DNA of 64,000 nucleotides, from assembly GCA_029817715.1 (NCBI GenBank), contig JARUPY010000538.1, forward strand, positions 310,001 through 374,000. The letters run 5' to 3'. The position numbers and the translations under genes are program-made. The notes below the pieces were generated by a model. That model saw only the letters and a program-made list of their open reading frames with translations. It did no database searches and was not told where the DNA came from. Below, piece after piece: positions 41,535-53,742 of this stretch (positions within the stretch are counted from its first letter, which is position 1; each line of letters begins with the position of its first letter). This stretch comes from Melastoma dodecandrum (taxonomy: Eukaryota; Streptophyta; Magnoliopsida; Myrtales; Melastomataceae).

Positions 41535-42929
41535 TTAATCCTGGTTTTCGTGTCCATCCATCTGGGTATCAGCTTCGGGGTATGCACCGTCCCTCTCTGC
41601 GTCTACTCCTCGTGATGCACCATCTCTTTCCTCGTCCATCGGCTTTTCTTCCGCTAAAATTTCCTTCCCTGAAGTAATACATACCACAGAAGCCTCCCCA
41701 ACTCTCTTACCCTCTGTTATTTCGTCTTTTCTTTCCTGGATGTCATCATGACCATGGGCATCCCTATCACAAGAAGCACCTCTCACGCATTCAACAACCT
41801 CTCCGCCATTCCCAGCAGCGGAGGGATGAACATCTGACCCCTCATCACTTTCGTTCTCAGACCCATTCTCCACAACCTCCTCGTTAGCATCCTCATCCAC
41901 GTGGTTCTGCCTCTCAAGGAAATTCAACCTCCTCCTCAAGTCCTCCATCTCACTCTCCATCAAGAAAAGCCTTTCCCTCAAAGTAAGGTTCTCCTCTTCA
42001 AGCTGCGCAATATGAGTATCCTGGTCGTCGACCCTGTTCTCCAACAAATTATTGTGGTCGGACCCATAATTTGGATAAACCATCTCGAACCTACTCATTT
42101 CATGATCCAACCTACTCAAGACACTATTCTTCTCCTCCTCCACGTCACTCTCGCTCGACCCATTCGCCTCCTCCTCATTATCGTCCTCCTCCTCCTCGTT
42201 TTCCCTGTTCATGTCCACCTCATTATTCCGAAGCCTAATCAAACCTTTCATCGACCCGTAACCATCCACTCCCCACTCCTCCTTAGCCATATCCCCCAAG
42301 ACCTCCCTTGATGGAGAGAATATCGGCGTAGGCAACACTGCCGGAGTGACAGGACACGGGGAGACCATTGACGCGATCCCACCCGACTTCTTGGCCCTAA
42401 TAATGAAAGAGGTCGTGTTCCTGGGCGCATAAGGCGCGAACCTGCCTCCGTACTTCCTCTTGGTGTAAAACTTCCGCGACTTGACGTGGTTCTGGTACTG
42501 CAAATCCCCCAAGTTGGGGGGGTGATACCCTGCACTCATCATGCCGCTGCTCGGCATCAAGTTCTGGCCCTTCCTCATGTCCATCCTGGGGTCGTTAACG
42601 TTCACCACCTTCTGCTTCCCCTTCCAGTTGTTGTTCCTCCCCGGCTGCATCTGCTTCGGGTTCTTGGAACCCCCAAAGTTATGGTCCATCTGGGCAGCGT
42701 GGAACTGATTATTCTTCTTCTTCTGCTGCTGCTGCTGAGGCCAGTGATTGTATTTCAGGACTTGAGGTAGGGCTTGAGACATCAATTGAGGGTTTTGTCC
42801 CATCATCTGGGTCGGCTGATTCAACAACTGAGGCGCGCTGACCATCACCTGAGGCATCGGCGGGGGCGGAGGCTGAGCCATCATCATCGGAGGCGGCGGA
42901 GGGTTCATCATGTGAGACTGATCGTTCAT
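41535..42929 (-). CDS. Pro/Gln/Met-rich coiled-coil protein, unknown function
   Basis: Single exon of 464 residues from ATG 42929 (MNDQSHMMNPPPPP). The frame is open 17 codons further up, but those look like leader. The N-terminal third is low-complexity (PPPPPMMMAQ, poly-Gln) with a basic stretch. The middle holds a conserved-looking block (FIIRAKKSGGIASMVSPCPV, then TPIFSPSREVLGDMAKEEWG and DGYGSMKGLIRLR). Next come an acidic run (NEEEEDDNEEE) and a coiled coil (QLEEENLTLRERLFLMESEM). The C-terminus is Glu/Asp-rich. I remember plant homologues with the SPSREVLGDMAKEEWGVDGYGSMKGL block but no established role; nuclear RNA- or chromatin-related function is only a guess. Confidence 0.8.
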   Translation of the reverse strand: MNDQSHMMNPPPPPMMMAQPPPPPMPQVMVSAPQLLNQPTQMMGQNPQLMSQALPQVLKYNHWPQQQQQKKKNNQFHAAQMDHNFGGSKNPKQMQPGRNNNWKGKQKVVNVNDPRMDMRKGQNLMPSSGMMSAGYHPPNLGDLQYQNHVKSRKFYTKRKYGGRFAPYAPRNTTSFIIRAKKSGGIASMVSPCPVTPAVLPTPIFSPSREVLGDMAKEEWGVDGYGSMKGLIRLRNNEVDMNRENEEEEDDNEEEANGSSESDVEEEKNSVLSRLDHEMSRFEMVYPNYGSDHNNLLENRVDDQDTHIAQLEEENLTLRERLFLMESEMEDLRRRLNFLERQNHVDEDANEEVVENGSENESDEGSDVHPSAAGNGGEVVECVRGASCDRDAHGHDDIQERKDEITEGKRVGEASVVCITSGKEILAEEKPMDEERDGASRGVDAERDGAYPEADTQMDGHENQD

Positions 42930-44194
42930 CCTAATCCTCACCCACAAAAACCCTAAATTCAACAACCCTTTCGTCCCCAAAAACGAGATCGGAAATCGAA
43001 ATACTCTGGAACCCTAACGACGACACAGGGGGGGCCGGGGGTGGTATTGGGCGGATCTGGCGGGTTAGAATTATTCCGCGTTGAGAGTTTTCTTGACGTC
43101 GTCGATCTGTTGTTTCGATTCTCTAATTGAAAATTAGGGAGAAAGAGAGGGCACGCGAAAGAAGACTCTCCTTTGTGGAAAGGAATATATGGGGTGGGGA
43201 CGGCTAGATGTTTCAAGATTTGATCGGACCGTTTCATGGAGCGACTGGTGTCGGCACCACCGCCTCACCGGATGATCATTGGGCTTTTGTTAGGCCCAAT
43301 TTAATTGGCCCGTTTAAGCTTATATTGGGCTTTGGTGATAGGCCCGTTAAACCGCATAATGGGCTTAGTTCGATGATTAAATCACAAAACATTAATGTTG
43401 TCTAAAGAGCCGACTGTTTATGCTTGTCGCGTTTTCATTGTCACTGTAATTTCAACCATCGCCACTAGCCTACACAATATCTTATTCCACCCCATACATG
43501 TCGCAGAGAAAAAAGCATCGACTGATTCAGGAAAACATAGGATTGTGGAGAATTTGTGTGTGTTCATGTTAGGCAGACCAGCTGGCTGTTCTGGCTTGGG
43601 TTGGGACTTGCTCCAGGTGCTTTCGTGAAACTAATCTTCATGGCCCTGCCTCGCTTCCTTCACAGCTTCATTTATGCTGTTAATGGCTTTACGAGTTGGT
43701 CGATGAAGCCAGCATTCATTCTTCTACATCCAACTACATCGTCCGATCCCCTGGCTGAATGTAAGATGGAGACAACACAGCAGCAGGAGCAGGACAACGC
43801 CCCCGGGGCTTGTCATCGCAGGGGCTCATTTTCTGAACTGGGTGCGTGTAGAGAAGGTAACGGGAATATTTCTGGGCTTTTGACGAAGTGGAGGGACAGC
43901 TGGAAGGATTAATATGACAACACCGTCACATGAAATGGCCACATGTCGGTCCACCTGGTTCCATATACCTACCCTTTTCCATTACAAGGGACTCGGTAAA
44001 AAGAAGAAAGAAATGGACGAGAACCATCCTTTTTCACTATGATATGTACGATTACAAACATTGCTCCTCTAAATCCACCATGTTTCCTTCCACAGACAAC
44101 AAAAGAGCTGCTAGAGTTTAAGCGATAGTGCAGGTCATAACCCGAGCCCCAGAATGGGGTTGGAAGGGGAAGGGGATGGGGAGTTTCGGAATGC
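42930..44194. other. Intergenic with clustered TGGGCC/GGCCCA promoter words
   Basis: 43270-43370 has five GGGCTT/GGCCC-type (site II-like) words upstream of the minus-strand coiled-coil gene, fitting a promoter of a housekeeping gene. 43400-44190 holds no gene I can support; the end should be the SelO 3' UTR. Confidence 0.5.
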
Positions 44195-47100
44195 TTATGA
44201 AGAGCAGGACAGCATGCAGACGCCCGGCCTATAAGCCCAGGCGGGGGGCAGCCGGGAGTATTTCTCCATCCCGGGCTGGTCCTCGTATGGCCTCTCCATC
44301 AGTTTTAGGAGCCGGCGGACCTCCTCGTAGTCACCCTGTTCGGCAGCATCGATTGCGCTCTGGCAGAGGTAGTTGCGGAGAACGTACTTGGGGTTGACTG
44401 CATCCATGGAGGCCTTCCTCTCCTCGTCTGGAACACCCCCACTTAACAGCTGGTTCCAAGAACATGGACAATCACACAATCAACAAAAGCAGAGCAAATC
44501 AGCCAGTATCAACTACCCACGGTTGGGCCAACAGTTTTATGTCCCCATACCTCGTGTATATAAGTCTTGACCCAGCCAATCCAGGCCTCCTTCCGCTCCT
44601 TGCCAATGTCCAGCAAGACAGACTTTAGGGGAACCAGTAGCTCATCTTCTGGGATGTTTGGATCAGCTTTGACATTTGAAAGAGTCCGAAAGAAGTTCGT
44701 GTAATCAACTTTATCCACAGCCATGTTGCTGAGGAGTTTGCTGATCAACTGTTTGTTGTACTTGGGGAGGCCAAGTTTCCTAGTCATTATGGCTTGATAC
44801 TCGTCCATAAACTTGGTCCCATATCTGCAGCAAGCAAATCATCTCGGTAAATGCAGGTTGCAAGAAACTTCATTTCCAGAAACATATATTTTAGATGTAC
44901 GGGCTACCTCTCCATTGCGTAGTTTGCTTCCTTCTCATCGATCAGCTTGGCAGCTGAGAGAGTAGAGACAAACTGTGCGATATTCCATAATCCAATATCA
45001 GGCTGATTGGCGAAACAGTATCTTCTACCGGGTAGATCAGTTGTATTAGGGGTGTAGCTGGGATCAAACGCGTCTAGGAAACCAAAGGGGCCATAATCAA
45101 TCGTGAGACCCAGTATGCTCATGTTGTCGGTGTTCAGCACTCCATGGGTAAAACCAACCCCTTGCCATCTCGCAATCAAGTAAGCAGTGCGTTCAGCGAT
45201 ATCTACGGCCCAAGCTGACATTATCAAACAGGCACGTTAACAGAAAAACAAAATTTAAATGACAGCAAGATATTATCATTGTCCAATGTAGGCATATAAG
45301 CACGTCCTTTGACAGATGGGATGGGAAGCTTCTTCCAATACAAGAAATTATCGATGGCACAGGAAGACTGAGAGAATGTCAAAAAAAGGTGCAGCTTTTA
45401 ACACGAAAAAGGAGACAAAGATACATAGCCCTCTCTCTACCGTGAAAGAATCTCTGGCATAAAAGGAATAAAATAACTCGATAGAGTTATCTGATGCTAT
45501 GTTCCTGTCAGGCCAGAGACTCACTGGTAGATGTACTGTAGACCTCAACTGCTACTCAAATTGTGAAGAACCAGCACCGTCAAAATTGGTTGACAAGAAA
45601 AAGTGTTGCACCAACCATAGCTTTAAAACAATCAACCATCTTGGTGGAAGCATTATCACACGAACAACCATCTCGAGTAGGACAGATCTAAGCAGCTCAT
45701 TCTAGTAAGTCCTCAAAGATACTTGGAGGTCAACACATTAATTACCTGCATACTTGTTTGAAGTTAGATCAACAACTTCCTGATCATCATTTCCAGTGCT
45801 AAATGACAAGCTCTCACTTTTAGTCATGTTCTCTATGTTTGGGAAATGATGCCTGATTGCATAGTCTGCCAAAGCTCGTACAATTTCAAGATCCTCTTTT
45901 CCCCTTGAAGCATGTATTTGGTAGGAACCAAAACGCAAAAATGATGGTGCAACTCGGCAAACAATAGCACCGGGTTCGTCCTTGGGGTTACCGCTAGTAT
46001 CAACAAAAGAAAATCAGTAGCTGAGACATTGAAAAAGATTTCAGACATTGATAGGCGAATAACATAGTCTGGAAAATCTAACATACTCATAGAACATGTC
46101 CCGACTAACTAATTTCCCAGTGGTCACAAGGCAGAGAGCACGGGTTGTTGGAATCCCTAGGCCATGCATTGCTTCACTGCAGAGGAACTCTCTTATGCTA
46201 CTACGGAGTACAGCCAGCCCATCCGCAAACCGACTATAGGGGGTCTTTCCAGCACCCTTGAGCTGCAATTCCCACCTCTGAGACTTGGAATTCACAACTT
46301 CACCAAGGGTTATCGCTCTACCATCACCTAATTGACCAGCCCACATGCCAAACTGATGCCCTCCATAACACTGAGCATAAGGCAATCTGTAAAGGCAGAA
46401 CAGTCGACATCAGAATAAAGCAAACGGCCTGGTCTAGCCAATCATCGACCCACGACAGTCAACACTTACGATCCGGCTAGGGGGGTTGCACCGGAGAAAA
46501 GGAGCGGAAAATCCGGTCTTTGACATCTGTCGCCAACAAGAACATTTGACATCATTGCAAACACAAGGACAGAAAAGCAGTAAAACTGCTATGACAAAAT
46601 TCTAACACGGCCGGAGCTACACAAACATTCATCTCCTCTCTCCAACGAACTTACTCCTCAGGATCCAAATCGAGGAGCTCGACCACCGAGTCAGACCAGG
46701 CCACGAGCTGCGGGTCCTCCACTTCGGCGGAGGGTAAAACCTTGGTGTAACACGCATGAAGCACCTAACAACACAACATCCCTATCACCATCGCCAATCA
46801 TTACAGCCACAAAAAAAAAAAGAAAGAAATATCAGAAGAACTCCTCAAAAAAACCCTGGACAACTAACAAGCCCGGGCTCTTCTCCTCAACTGACCTCAC
46901 GGGGGAACCGGTCGGTCCTCGGGTCGCCTGGCAACTCCCTGACGAAGGAATGGTCCCACCGCAGATCCTGCAGCCTCAGCTTCGTGCCGGAACCCTGGTC
47001 CCGGCCCAGAAGCTTCTGATTATCCAAATCGCGGGTCAAGCTATCCACCGACTCATCGGCGGCGGCGGCGGCGGCGGAAGAGGCGGAGGCGGAGGGAGGG

Positions 47101-47258
47101 TCCATCGAGAGGACGGAGGCGCTGCGGCGGGCGAAGAAAGAGAAGAAGGTGGGGGAGGGGTAAAACCGTGATTTCACAGGTGCGAGCGGTGGAGACGAAG
47201 AAGGGGGGATTAGCGGCGGTTTGAGGGAGAAAGCAGGCATTTGGGAAAAGCAACGCAT
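44195..47258 (-). CDS. Protein adenylyltransferase SelO (selenoprotein O family, Cys form)
   Basis: Eight exons (47258-46896, 46764-46655, 46526-46470, 46386-46087, 45993-45746, 45214-44908, 44824-44551, 44449-44195) keep frame and give 637 residues, normal for plant SelO. The N-terminus is Ser/Pro/Arg-rich and fits organelle targeting; a second ATG (MPAFS) lies 6 codons in. Family blocks: [58 protein letters not shown] (with the metal-binding N and D) and [15 protein letters not shown]. SelO is a pseudokinase that transfers AMP from ATP to Ser/Thr/Tyr of target proteins and is linked to redox stress. The tail ends CMLSCSS, with Cys where animals have selenocysteine. Confidence 0.93.
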
Positions 47259-48096
47259 CGGGACTTAATAGCGACGAAACGAAACTGAATGGGCGCCGTG
47301 TGTAAAAATATAACCGCTGAGATGTTAATTTCTTTTCACAATCGCTTGGGCGGCGGCGGTAGCGGACGTGTATTCCCCCCCTCTGGTGCCGCTAAAAACA
47401 ACTACGTGTCCTTACTTAGTTAATGACTGTTATTATTTATTATTGAAAAATTTGATATTACATAACTTGAGATTTTGAATTTTTGCAAAGCCATGATCTA
47501 ATCTAGTAATAAATAAACAAACTACGTTGGTCAGTTCAGCTACGGATTAACGCACGTGACAAAAAAGCGAGTGAAAATATATGCCCGGACGAAATTCCGG
47601 CGAGGCAGCGGGGGCCGGCGGAACTCAAGAGGAAAAATTAACTGTAATGAAGCTGAATGATTATTCTTTTGGAAGAGGAAAAACTTTGACGTCCGCTTTT
47701 CCGTTCTGGGCTTTCCGTCGAAAGCCCTAGTTGGAGGAACACAATCGATCATCCGTCGATCGATCGATCGATCGCGAGAGCAATAGTTCCCCAGTCCACC
47801 CTCACGCGCGCTCAATCGAATCTTTCTCTTGCTCGTCCAACTCGGGATTGCTCGACGCCCACTTCAATCCCCGGTTGTTGTTCGTGCTCCGGGTTCCAAC
47901 GACGGATAGGATCCCGTTGTTCTTTGTTCCTTGGGTCGTGTTTGTTGCTGGAATTTGGCGGCGCCGAGACCGGGAATCTGGGGGACTGAATTGGGGGTGA
48001 CTAGGGAGGAATCGGGAGTGTTAGGGTTGGGGGGGCCTAGGGTTGGAGAATCTAGGGTTAGGGTTTGGATTGGTAGTTTAGCGCTTGAGTGAGGGG
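47259..48096. other. Divergent intergenic region (SelO / EMSY-like), with a CGAT microsatellite
   Basis: Shared promoter space between two divergent genes. (CGAT)n with five perfect units lies at about 47755-47774, probably in the EMSY-like 5' UTR. Site-type words are not obvious. No gene seen. Confidence 0.6.
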
Positions 48097-51000
48097 ATGC
48101 CCATGGATTACGAATTGTCTGACAGTAGTGGTAAGTTATTTGTTGTGTTTATTGGGTTGCTTTGTTCTTTCGTATCGTAGTGTATGATTTTTTGGCTTCT
48201 TTTAGTGATGCAGATGATGTAGTTTCGTTTTAGTTGGGTTGGTTCTGTGAAACATTGTTCGAAAGTTGGAAAGTACCTAGCTTATGTTTGTTTCGAACAG
48301 GTAAATTGGAGATGCCTTGTTAATGATATTTGTGTACAAATGATCTGAGAAAAAAGTTTGCGTTTCGGAGGGATCGTGCCTTTAGTTTATCAGGCGTTGT
48401 GGCTTGGAAGTAGTTGAGAGAATAATGTGGCTACCATTTTTTGTAGATGTTATATCATCCAGTCGAGAGTGACCGTTATTTGTTTGCTCTCTCAGGAAGA
48501 ACTCCTTTGGGAGACCCGTCATTCTTTCTTCAATTCTTTTCATGTCTTCATTTGGGTAGCTTAAAGTTAGAGTTCGCATCCCTTTCATTATTTGAAGTTT
48601 AATTTAAAAGTAACGGCTTATCTGATACCAATATACCTTTTTGAGTTGCATAACTCTGATAATTGGGATGTAAAGAGTGCCCGTTTAGTTACTAATTAAC
48701 AAGTGCGCTGGAGATGGATTGGTCATTGCATTATGGTTGATTAAAACTCGACTGAAGGATGCCGTTGCCCATTTTAGTTTGTGTCACAAAAATCACTATT
48801 AGGAGATATTTTCTTTTGAAACTTTAGTTCTTGGTTGACAATTTTGCTAAGCTGATTTGATGGCAGTTTTGATAATTTTGACTGCTGTCTGGAGGGCATT
48901 CAGTCTTCAAACATCTCTGTAATTTGTGGCGAGAATAGTGCATGGTTTGAATTATGAAATAGAAAAGACATGACTTGGCTTCATTGTCGTCGACAATTTG
49001 GGAACTTGGGCACTATAAGTTGTGTGGTATTCTGTTTATCACTTGGTTTTAACTAGCTGTTTATTGTGTCGCCTTCAGTTCCAAATCGACCAACTCCTTG
49101 TCGTGTCCCATTGTTATTGGATCGGTTTCAGTGTGCTTTCTTGCTCTTTCTACTGTATTTTGATGTAATCTTGTCCAATTCTATGTTAAGGTCATCTTTT
49201 TGGGTAGGGATAATTGTTTGATGTCTGATGGTGGTCATTTTGGTCCTATATTTCCAGTTTCCTCACTGTTGTTGTTTCTTTGAATCCAGGAACAGATGAT
49301 GATCTTCCTCCGACTCACCAAAACAGATTCCAGCGGGGGGGACCACGTGTAGTGGGCAATGCACGTTCAGGTTTTGTTAGTGCTCCCCCTCCGTTGCCTG
49401 GTGTGCATGGTGATATGGAAACCCAGATTCATCTAATTGAGCAAGAAGCATATTGTTCAGTTCTTCGTGCATTTAAAGCTCAGTCGGATGCTCTCTCTTG
49501 GGTACTTAAAGAGCTCCTAAATAGATGACGTGTTGAGTATTTCTTTGGATTAGATCTTTAATTATTAACTTAGTTGGTTCAAATCAGGAAAAGGAAGGTT
49601 TAATTACCGAACTGAGGAAAGAACTGAGAGTGTCCGATGAGGAACACCGCGAACTCTTATCAAGAGTAAATGCCGACGACATGATCAGGAAGATAAGGTA
49701 CAATTAGAACATCATTCTTCTGTCTGCTAGACTGAATTTCTCACTGACCATATGTTACAATTCTGTAACCTTTGCTGCTAGGGAGTGGAGAAAGGCAGGT
49801 GGAATTCAATCAGGCATGCTTAGCACATCTCAACCAGTTCATGACCTTGTAGATAGTCCTGCCGTGTCGGTATCTCGTAAGAAACCAAAAACTTCACAGT
49901 CCATGGCTTCTATGTCAATGGGTGGGCCATCACCTGCTGTACATCCATCCCTGCAACCTTCTTCTGGGTCTTTAAAGCTTGGTCCTCTCCCTGGTCCCAG
50001 AACTAAGAAGCCAAAATCTGTAAGCTCAAACGATTAGCTCTTGTTTAACAGCGTTATTTGAAATTCTTTTCTAATTTGGTTTTGGTATTGCCACTCGTGC
50101 TCCTTGTCTGTTGGAGAAGTCCATGCAGCACCCCTCCTCAGGTCTTGGTGGAAGGCCTCAAGGTAATAATAGAGGACCATCCGGGACCTTTCCTGCCAAT
50201 GAGCCCTCGCAACCTGGTACATATGATCCACTTATAGGGAAGAAAGTATGGACCAGGTGGCCTGATGACAACAACTTCTATGAGGCCGTCATTACTGATT
50301 ATAATGCTGCCGAGGTGTCTACCGAATGGCTCTATGTTCTGTTTATGATCAATGGAAAGTGCACAATAATGACTGACAGATTGAATAACTCGTAGTTCTT
50401 ATTTCACAGGGCCGTCATGCTCTTGTTTATGATATAAACACGGCAAATGAAACCTGGGAATGGGTGAATCTCAAAGAGGTAAGGGCTATCACTCACATCT
50501 TATATAATTTCAATATATGTCTTCCCGAGTCTTTGGAAGAATTGGCTTTATCTTATGTAAATTTGTTTTGTGGTATGGACGATTCTCCTTGCATTATTGT
50601 ATGCCAGTAAAATAACTGCAATCAAGCGCATTGGCAACACTGTATCCATACGGCCATCTTACTTCATGAGAATGAGAATGAGGCTCCTCTGGTGTTGTTT
50701 TTCTGCTCTTTCTGGCATCAAAGTGTCTGAGCTCTCCATTTTACTGTAGATTTCTCCCGAAGACATCCGATGGGAAGGGGATGACCCGGGAGCTTCTCGT
50801 AGAGGCAGTCGTCCTGGACAGGGTAGAGGAAACAAGAAGCCGCTGACGCGAGGAGGGCATACATCTGGAATGGGAAGAGGTAAAGGAACGCAAAAAATTC
50901 AAACGAAGAAAGATAATCCCCAATCACAGAATGGCGTTGTAAAAAAGGCTTTGGGAGACATCGAGTTGCTTCACACCGATACCCTGATCAAGGAGGTAGG

Positions 51001-51755
51001 TTTGGTTGGATTCTTTTGGGATGGTGCCCGTCTTCTTTTCCCCTCCCTCTTGTTTATGGAGAACATTTGTCTGGACAGGTCGAAAAGGTCTTTAGTTCGA
51101 ACCATCCAGATCCAGCAGAGATAGACAAGGCTAAGAGAGTCTTGAAGGTGATTGTCTGATTTGCTTCTTCACTATTTCATGCCCGTCTTGTTATCTCTGA
51201 CCCCATTCTAAATCCTGAATGTCTGGCAGGAGCATGAGCAGGCCTTGGTCGATGCGATCGCAAGGCTTGAGGATGCATCGGACGGTGAAAGCGGTAACAA
51301 CTAAATTAACTTGAATCGTCATGGCTTATATTAGTCCTTTAGATTGGAAGCTCGCCTACTGACTGCTGTTGTAATAACTTTAGCTTCTTTTGTAGTTTAT
51401 GGTCAAGCCTCAGGATCTGTAGTCTTTGTATGCCTTATATGGCCCTGTAGAATATATATCGTCGTGCCACTATTTTTAGTAAAAACAAATAAATTTTTTT
51501 TGGGAAAAGATGGGCCGGGACGTGGCCTTTCCAATTTCTGCTGGAAGAGATTTCAGAACACAGCAATTGTTTTTCCTCCTCCCTCGAGTCGGCCTACGGT
51601 TTTGTACTTTCTAGATCTGGATTTGGGTTTGGGCCTGCCCGTTTCTCTTAGTATGTGTTTTCCACTGTTTTGCCTGCAATGATTGAAGGCCCTTCTGTCT
51701 TTTGATTGGTCCGTGTATCTTCCTGTTCTCAAAAGCAGATGGAGAGCATCCTTAA
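48097..51755 (+). CDS. EML3: EMSY-like protein (ENT + Tudor/Agenet), EML3-type
   Basis: Ten exons: 48097-48130, 49290-49501, 49588-49697, 49782-50019, 50117-50314, 50410-50478, 50750-50995, 51079-51147, 51230-51293 and 51739-51755. They give 418 residues. The ENT domain spans [20 protein letters not shown] to MIRKIREWRKAG (about 51-125). A Tudor/Agenet-like domain follows ([20 protein letters not shown], then [20 protein letters not shown]; about 230-290), then an Arg/Gly-rich part and a C-terminal coiled coil. EML proteins read methylated histone H3 and act in chromatin regulation, immunity and seed development. The start of exon 5 may be 3 bp later. If the last intron is kept, translation stops at 51302-51304 with GNN instead of DGEHP. 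Confidence 0.9.
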
Positions 51756-53527
51756 TACCTCGCAATCATGGGGACCAGGGACAGTGACGGAGGAAGAGGC
51801 CGAACAGTGATACGGCCGGGGACCAGCCGTGAAGCCATGGGGTCGATTGTCATCCTGAGTCCTATTGCCTATCTCTTCCCACTGTTGGGGGATGAGTTTT
51901 TATCTTGATGGTATTGCAAGTGATGATGATTAGCCGCCCTGACTATCTCATCGGGTACTGGAATCAGATCGTGTTCTGGGGCATTCTGTACATCATTATT
52001 GAATGATAGAAAGAGTTTTGTCATTTCTTGAAACCTGAATCTCTGTTTGCGTTGAGGATGGAGGCCTCTTGATACCTCTCGCACTGAAGACAATAACATC
52101 CAAAACTACAACGATGCGTTATTGTGCCACATGAAATCTTATCACTAATTTCAAAGGCAGGGATAAGATTTCAAACTCAGGAAAATCAATTATCAGAACA
52201 GAGCAATGTGACAGAAAGTGGTCAACCCGAGGAAAATACGAGTACAGAATGAAGTTAAAATTTAGGATCATCACCTGCATTGTCATACTCCGCAGCAGTT
52301 GAGAAAACCTGTTCCTAAACAGATATCAACAGTTTTCATGAGTGTAAAATGCACATTATGCACCGCGAGTGTCTCTTCAGAAAACTTTTCAAACAAGAAA
52401 TGCTGTATTCAGAATTGGCTAAGTGTGCAGGAAGCAGATCGTGATGAAGCGATATGGATGCAAAAAATTGTTCATGGATGATATCCTCCAGGATAAACAT
52501 GAGAGGAAATGGTTAAGCAAAAGCAATCTCAAGTTCCAGAAATGCAATCCAAGGATGAAGAAGGATGGACATGAGATCCCAAAACAATAGATCTGCCGGT
52601 CAATATGGTGAAATATTATGCCAGCACACGTAAAATCAGCCACAAAAAAGTATAAATGTATCTGAAAAAACAATCAATCTGGGCCAGCGACATGAAGAGA
52701 AATATTACAGGAACATCAGTTTTACAAAAGATATCAGCGACGTGCAAACTGAGATGATGTCTTGAACGAAAACAATGGCCTAGTCCAGCGCCCTTTACTG
52801 AGTCACAAGCCACTAATTATAAATCAATGCCCATTTTGTCCGCCATTCGATTGTTCTATGAAGAACTTTTGCCTAAAAACTGTACAATTTAACCAGACAA
52901 ACCTTCCCCTTTCTACGGGGTCAACCAACAGCTAGGCTTAAACTCTCAGTTCTTGTGATGATTCAGTATTTGGCAGATGAGCAGTCAAAAGAGTCCTATG
53001 CATATACAATGCAATCGAATGAACAAGCTCACTATGTCTAAGAACCTCAAAAGCTCGCCTTGTAAGTCCAGCATTGTCTGTGTTACCAATTCATCCACCC
53101 TAATAGAAAAACAGACTGGGAACGATAATAACTAGTTCCGGACGGAGACAAGATCAGTTCGAGAGATACGCCAATTCCACCGATGAACAGGACAATCCAG
53201 AACTGCCTACACAACCATGGCGATGAAAATGATCTATTCCTCAGAAACAATCAAACACTGGCTATCATGACAAAAAAATACGCCGATAGCAACGCCGAAC
53301 CTCTGCACAAGCGTCACGGGGAATGCCATCTACCGCGATCCCGCGGAGTCAGGTGACCGACCGAAGAAACCAGGAGATCAATCCACGGGCCTGTAGAGAA
53401 GTCCCGTAGGCATCAACTTACATGATCGCCGAGGCCACCGGACGGCGGCGGTTACGCGTCGTCGATCGAGGTTAAAGATCACGGAGACGAGGGAGGTGGC
53501 TGATTGGGCCTTATAAATTGGGCTTGA
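51756..53527. other. Intergenic, one possible exon
   Basis: Mostly no recognisable coding. At 52938-53080 (minus) one frame reads like a protein end (RRAFEVLRHSELVHSIALYM, then HRTLLTAHLP to a stop) after an acceptor-like CACAG. An overlapping frame also reads well. A possible 5' exon with the donor CAT|GTAAGT lies near 53424. This could be a small minus-strand gene divergent from NSE4, but I cannot join the pieces in frame. Confidence 0.3.
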
Positions 53528-53547
53528 GGCCCATCTAAGGCCCATCC
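53528..53547. promoter_or_regulatory. Tandem site II elements (AGGCCCAT) upstream of NSE4
   Basis: Two AGGCCCAT words 11 bp apart, with a third GGCCC word just left at 53511. TGGGCC/GGCCCA elements are bound by TCP factors and are common in promoters of dividing-cell genes, which suits an SMC5/6 subunit. Motif evidence only. Confidence 0.5.
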
Positions 53548-53742
53548 TGAAAAGCTTGCCGCACATGTTCTTCGCTCCTCCCACGTCTTTCATCTTCCCT
53601 TGGAGAGAGAGAGAGGAGAGAGCGGGGGATTCGAAAACCCCCAAATTCTTTTCCGCTTCCATCCGCCGAAACTACTCCCCTTCGCTTCGTCCTTTCCTTC
53701 TTCGTACCTTCTAGAATCTGGGGAATCTTGCGCCTTACGGGG

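Noticed and set aside
41901..42956. Leu/His-rich plus-strand frames
   Set aside because: Antisense shadows of the Pro/Gln/Glu-rich gene at 41535-42929.
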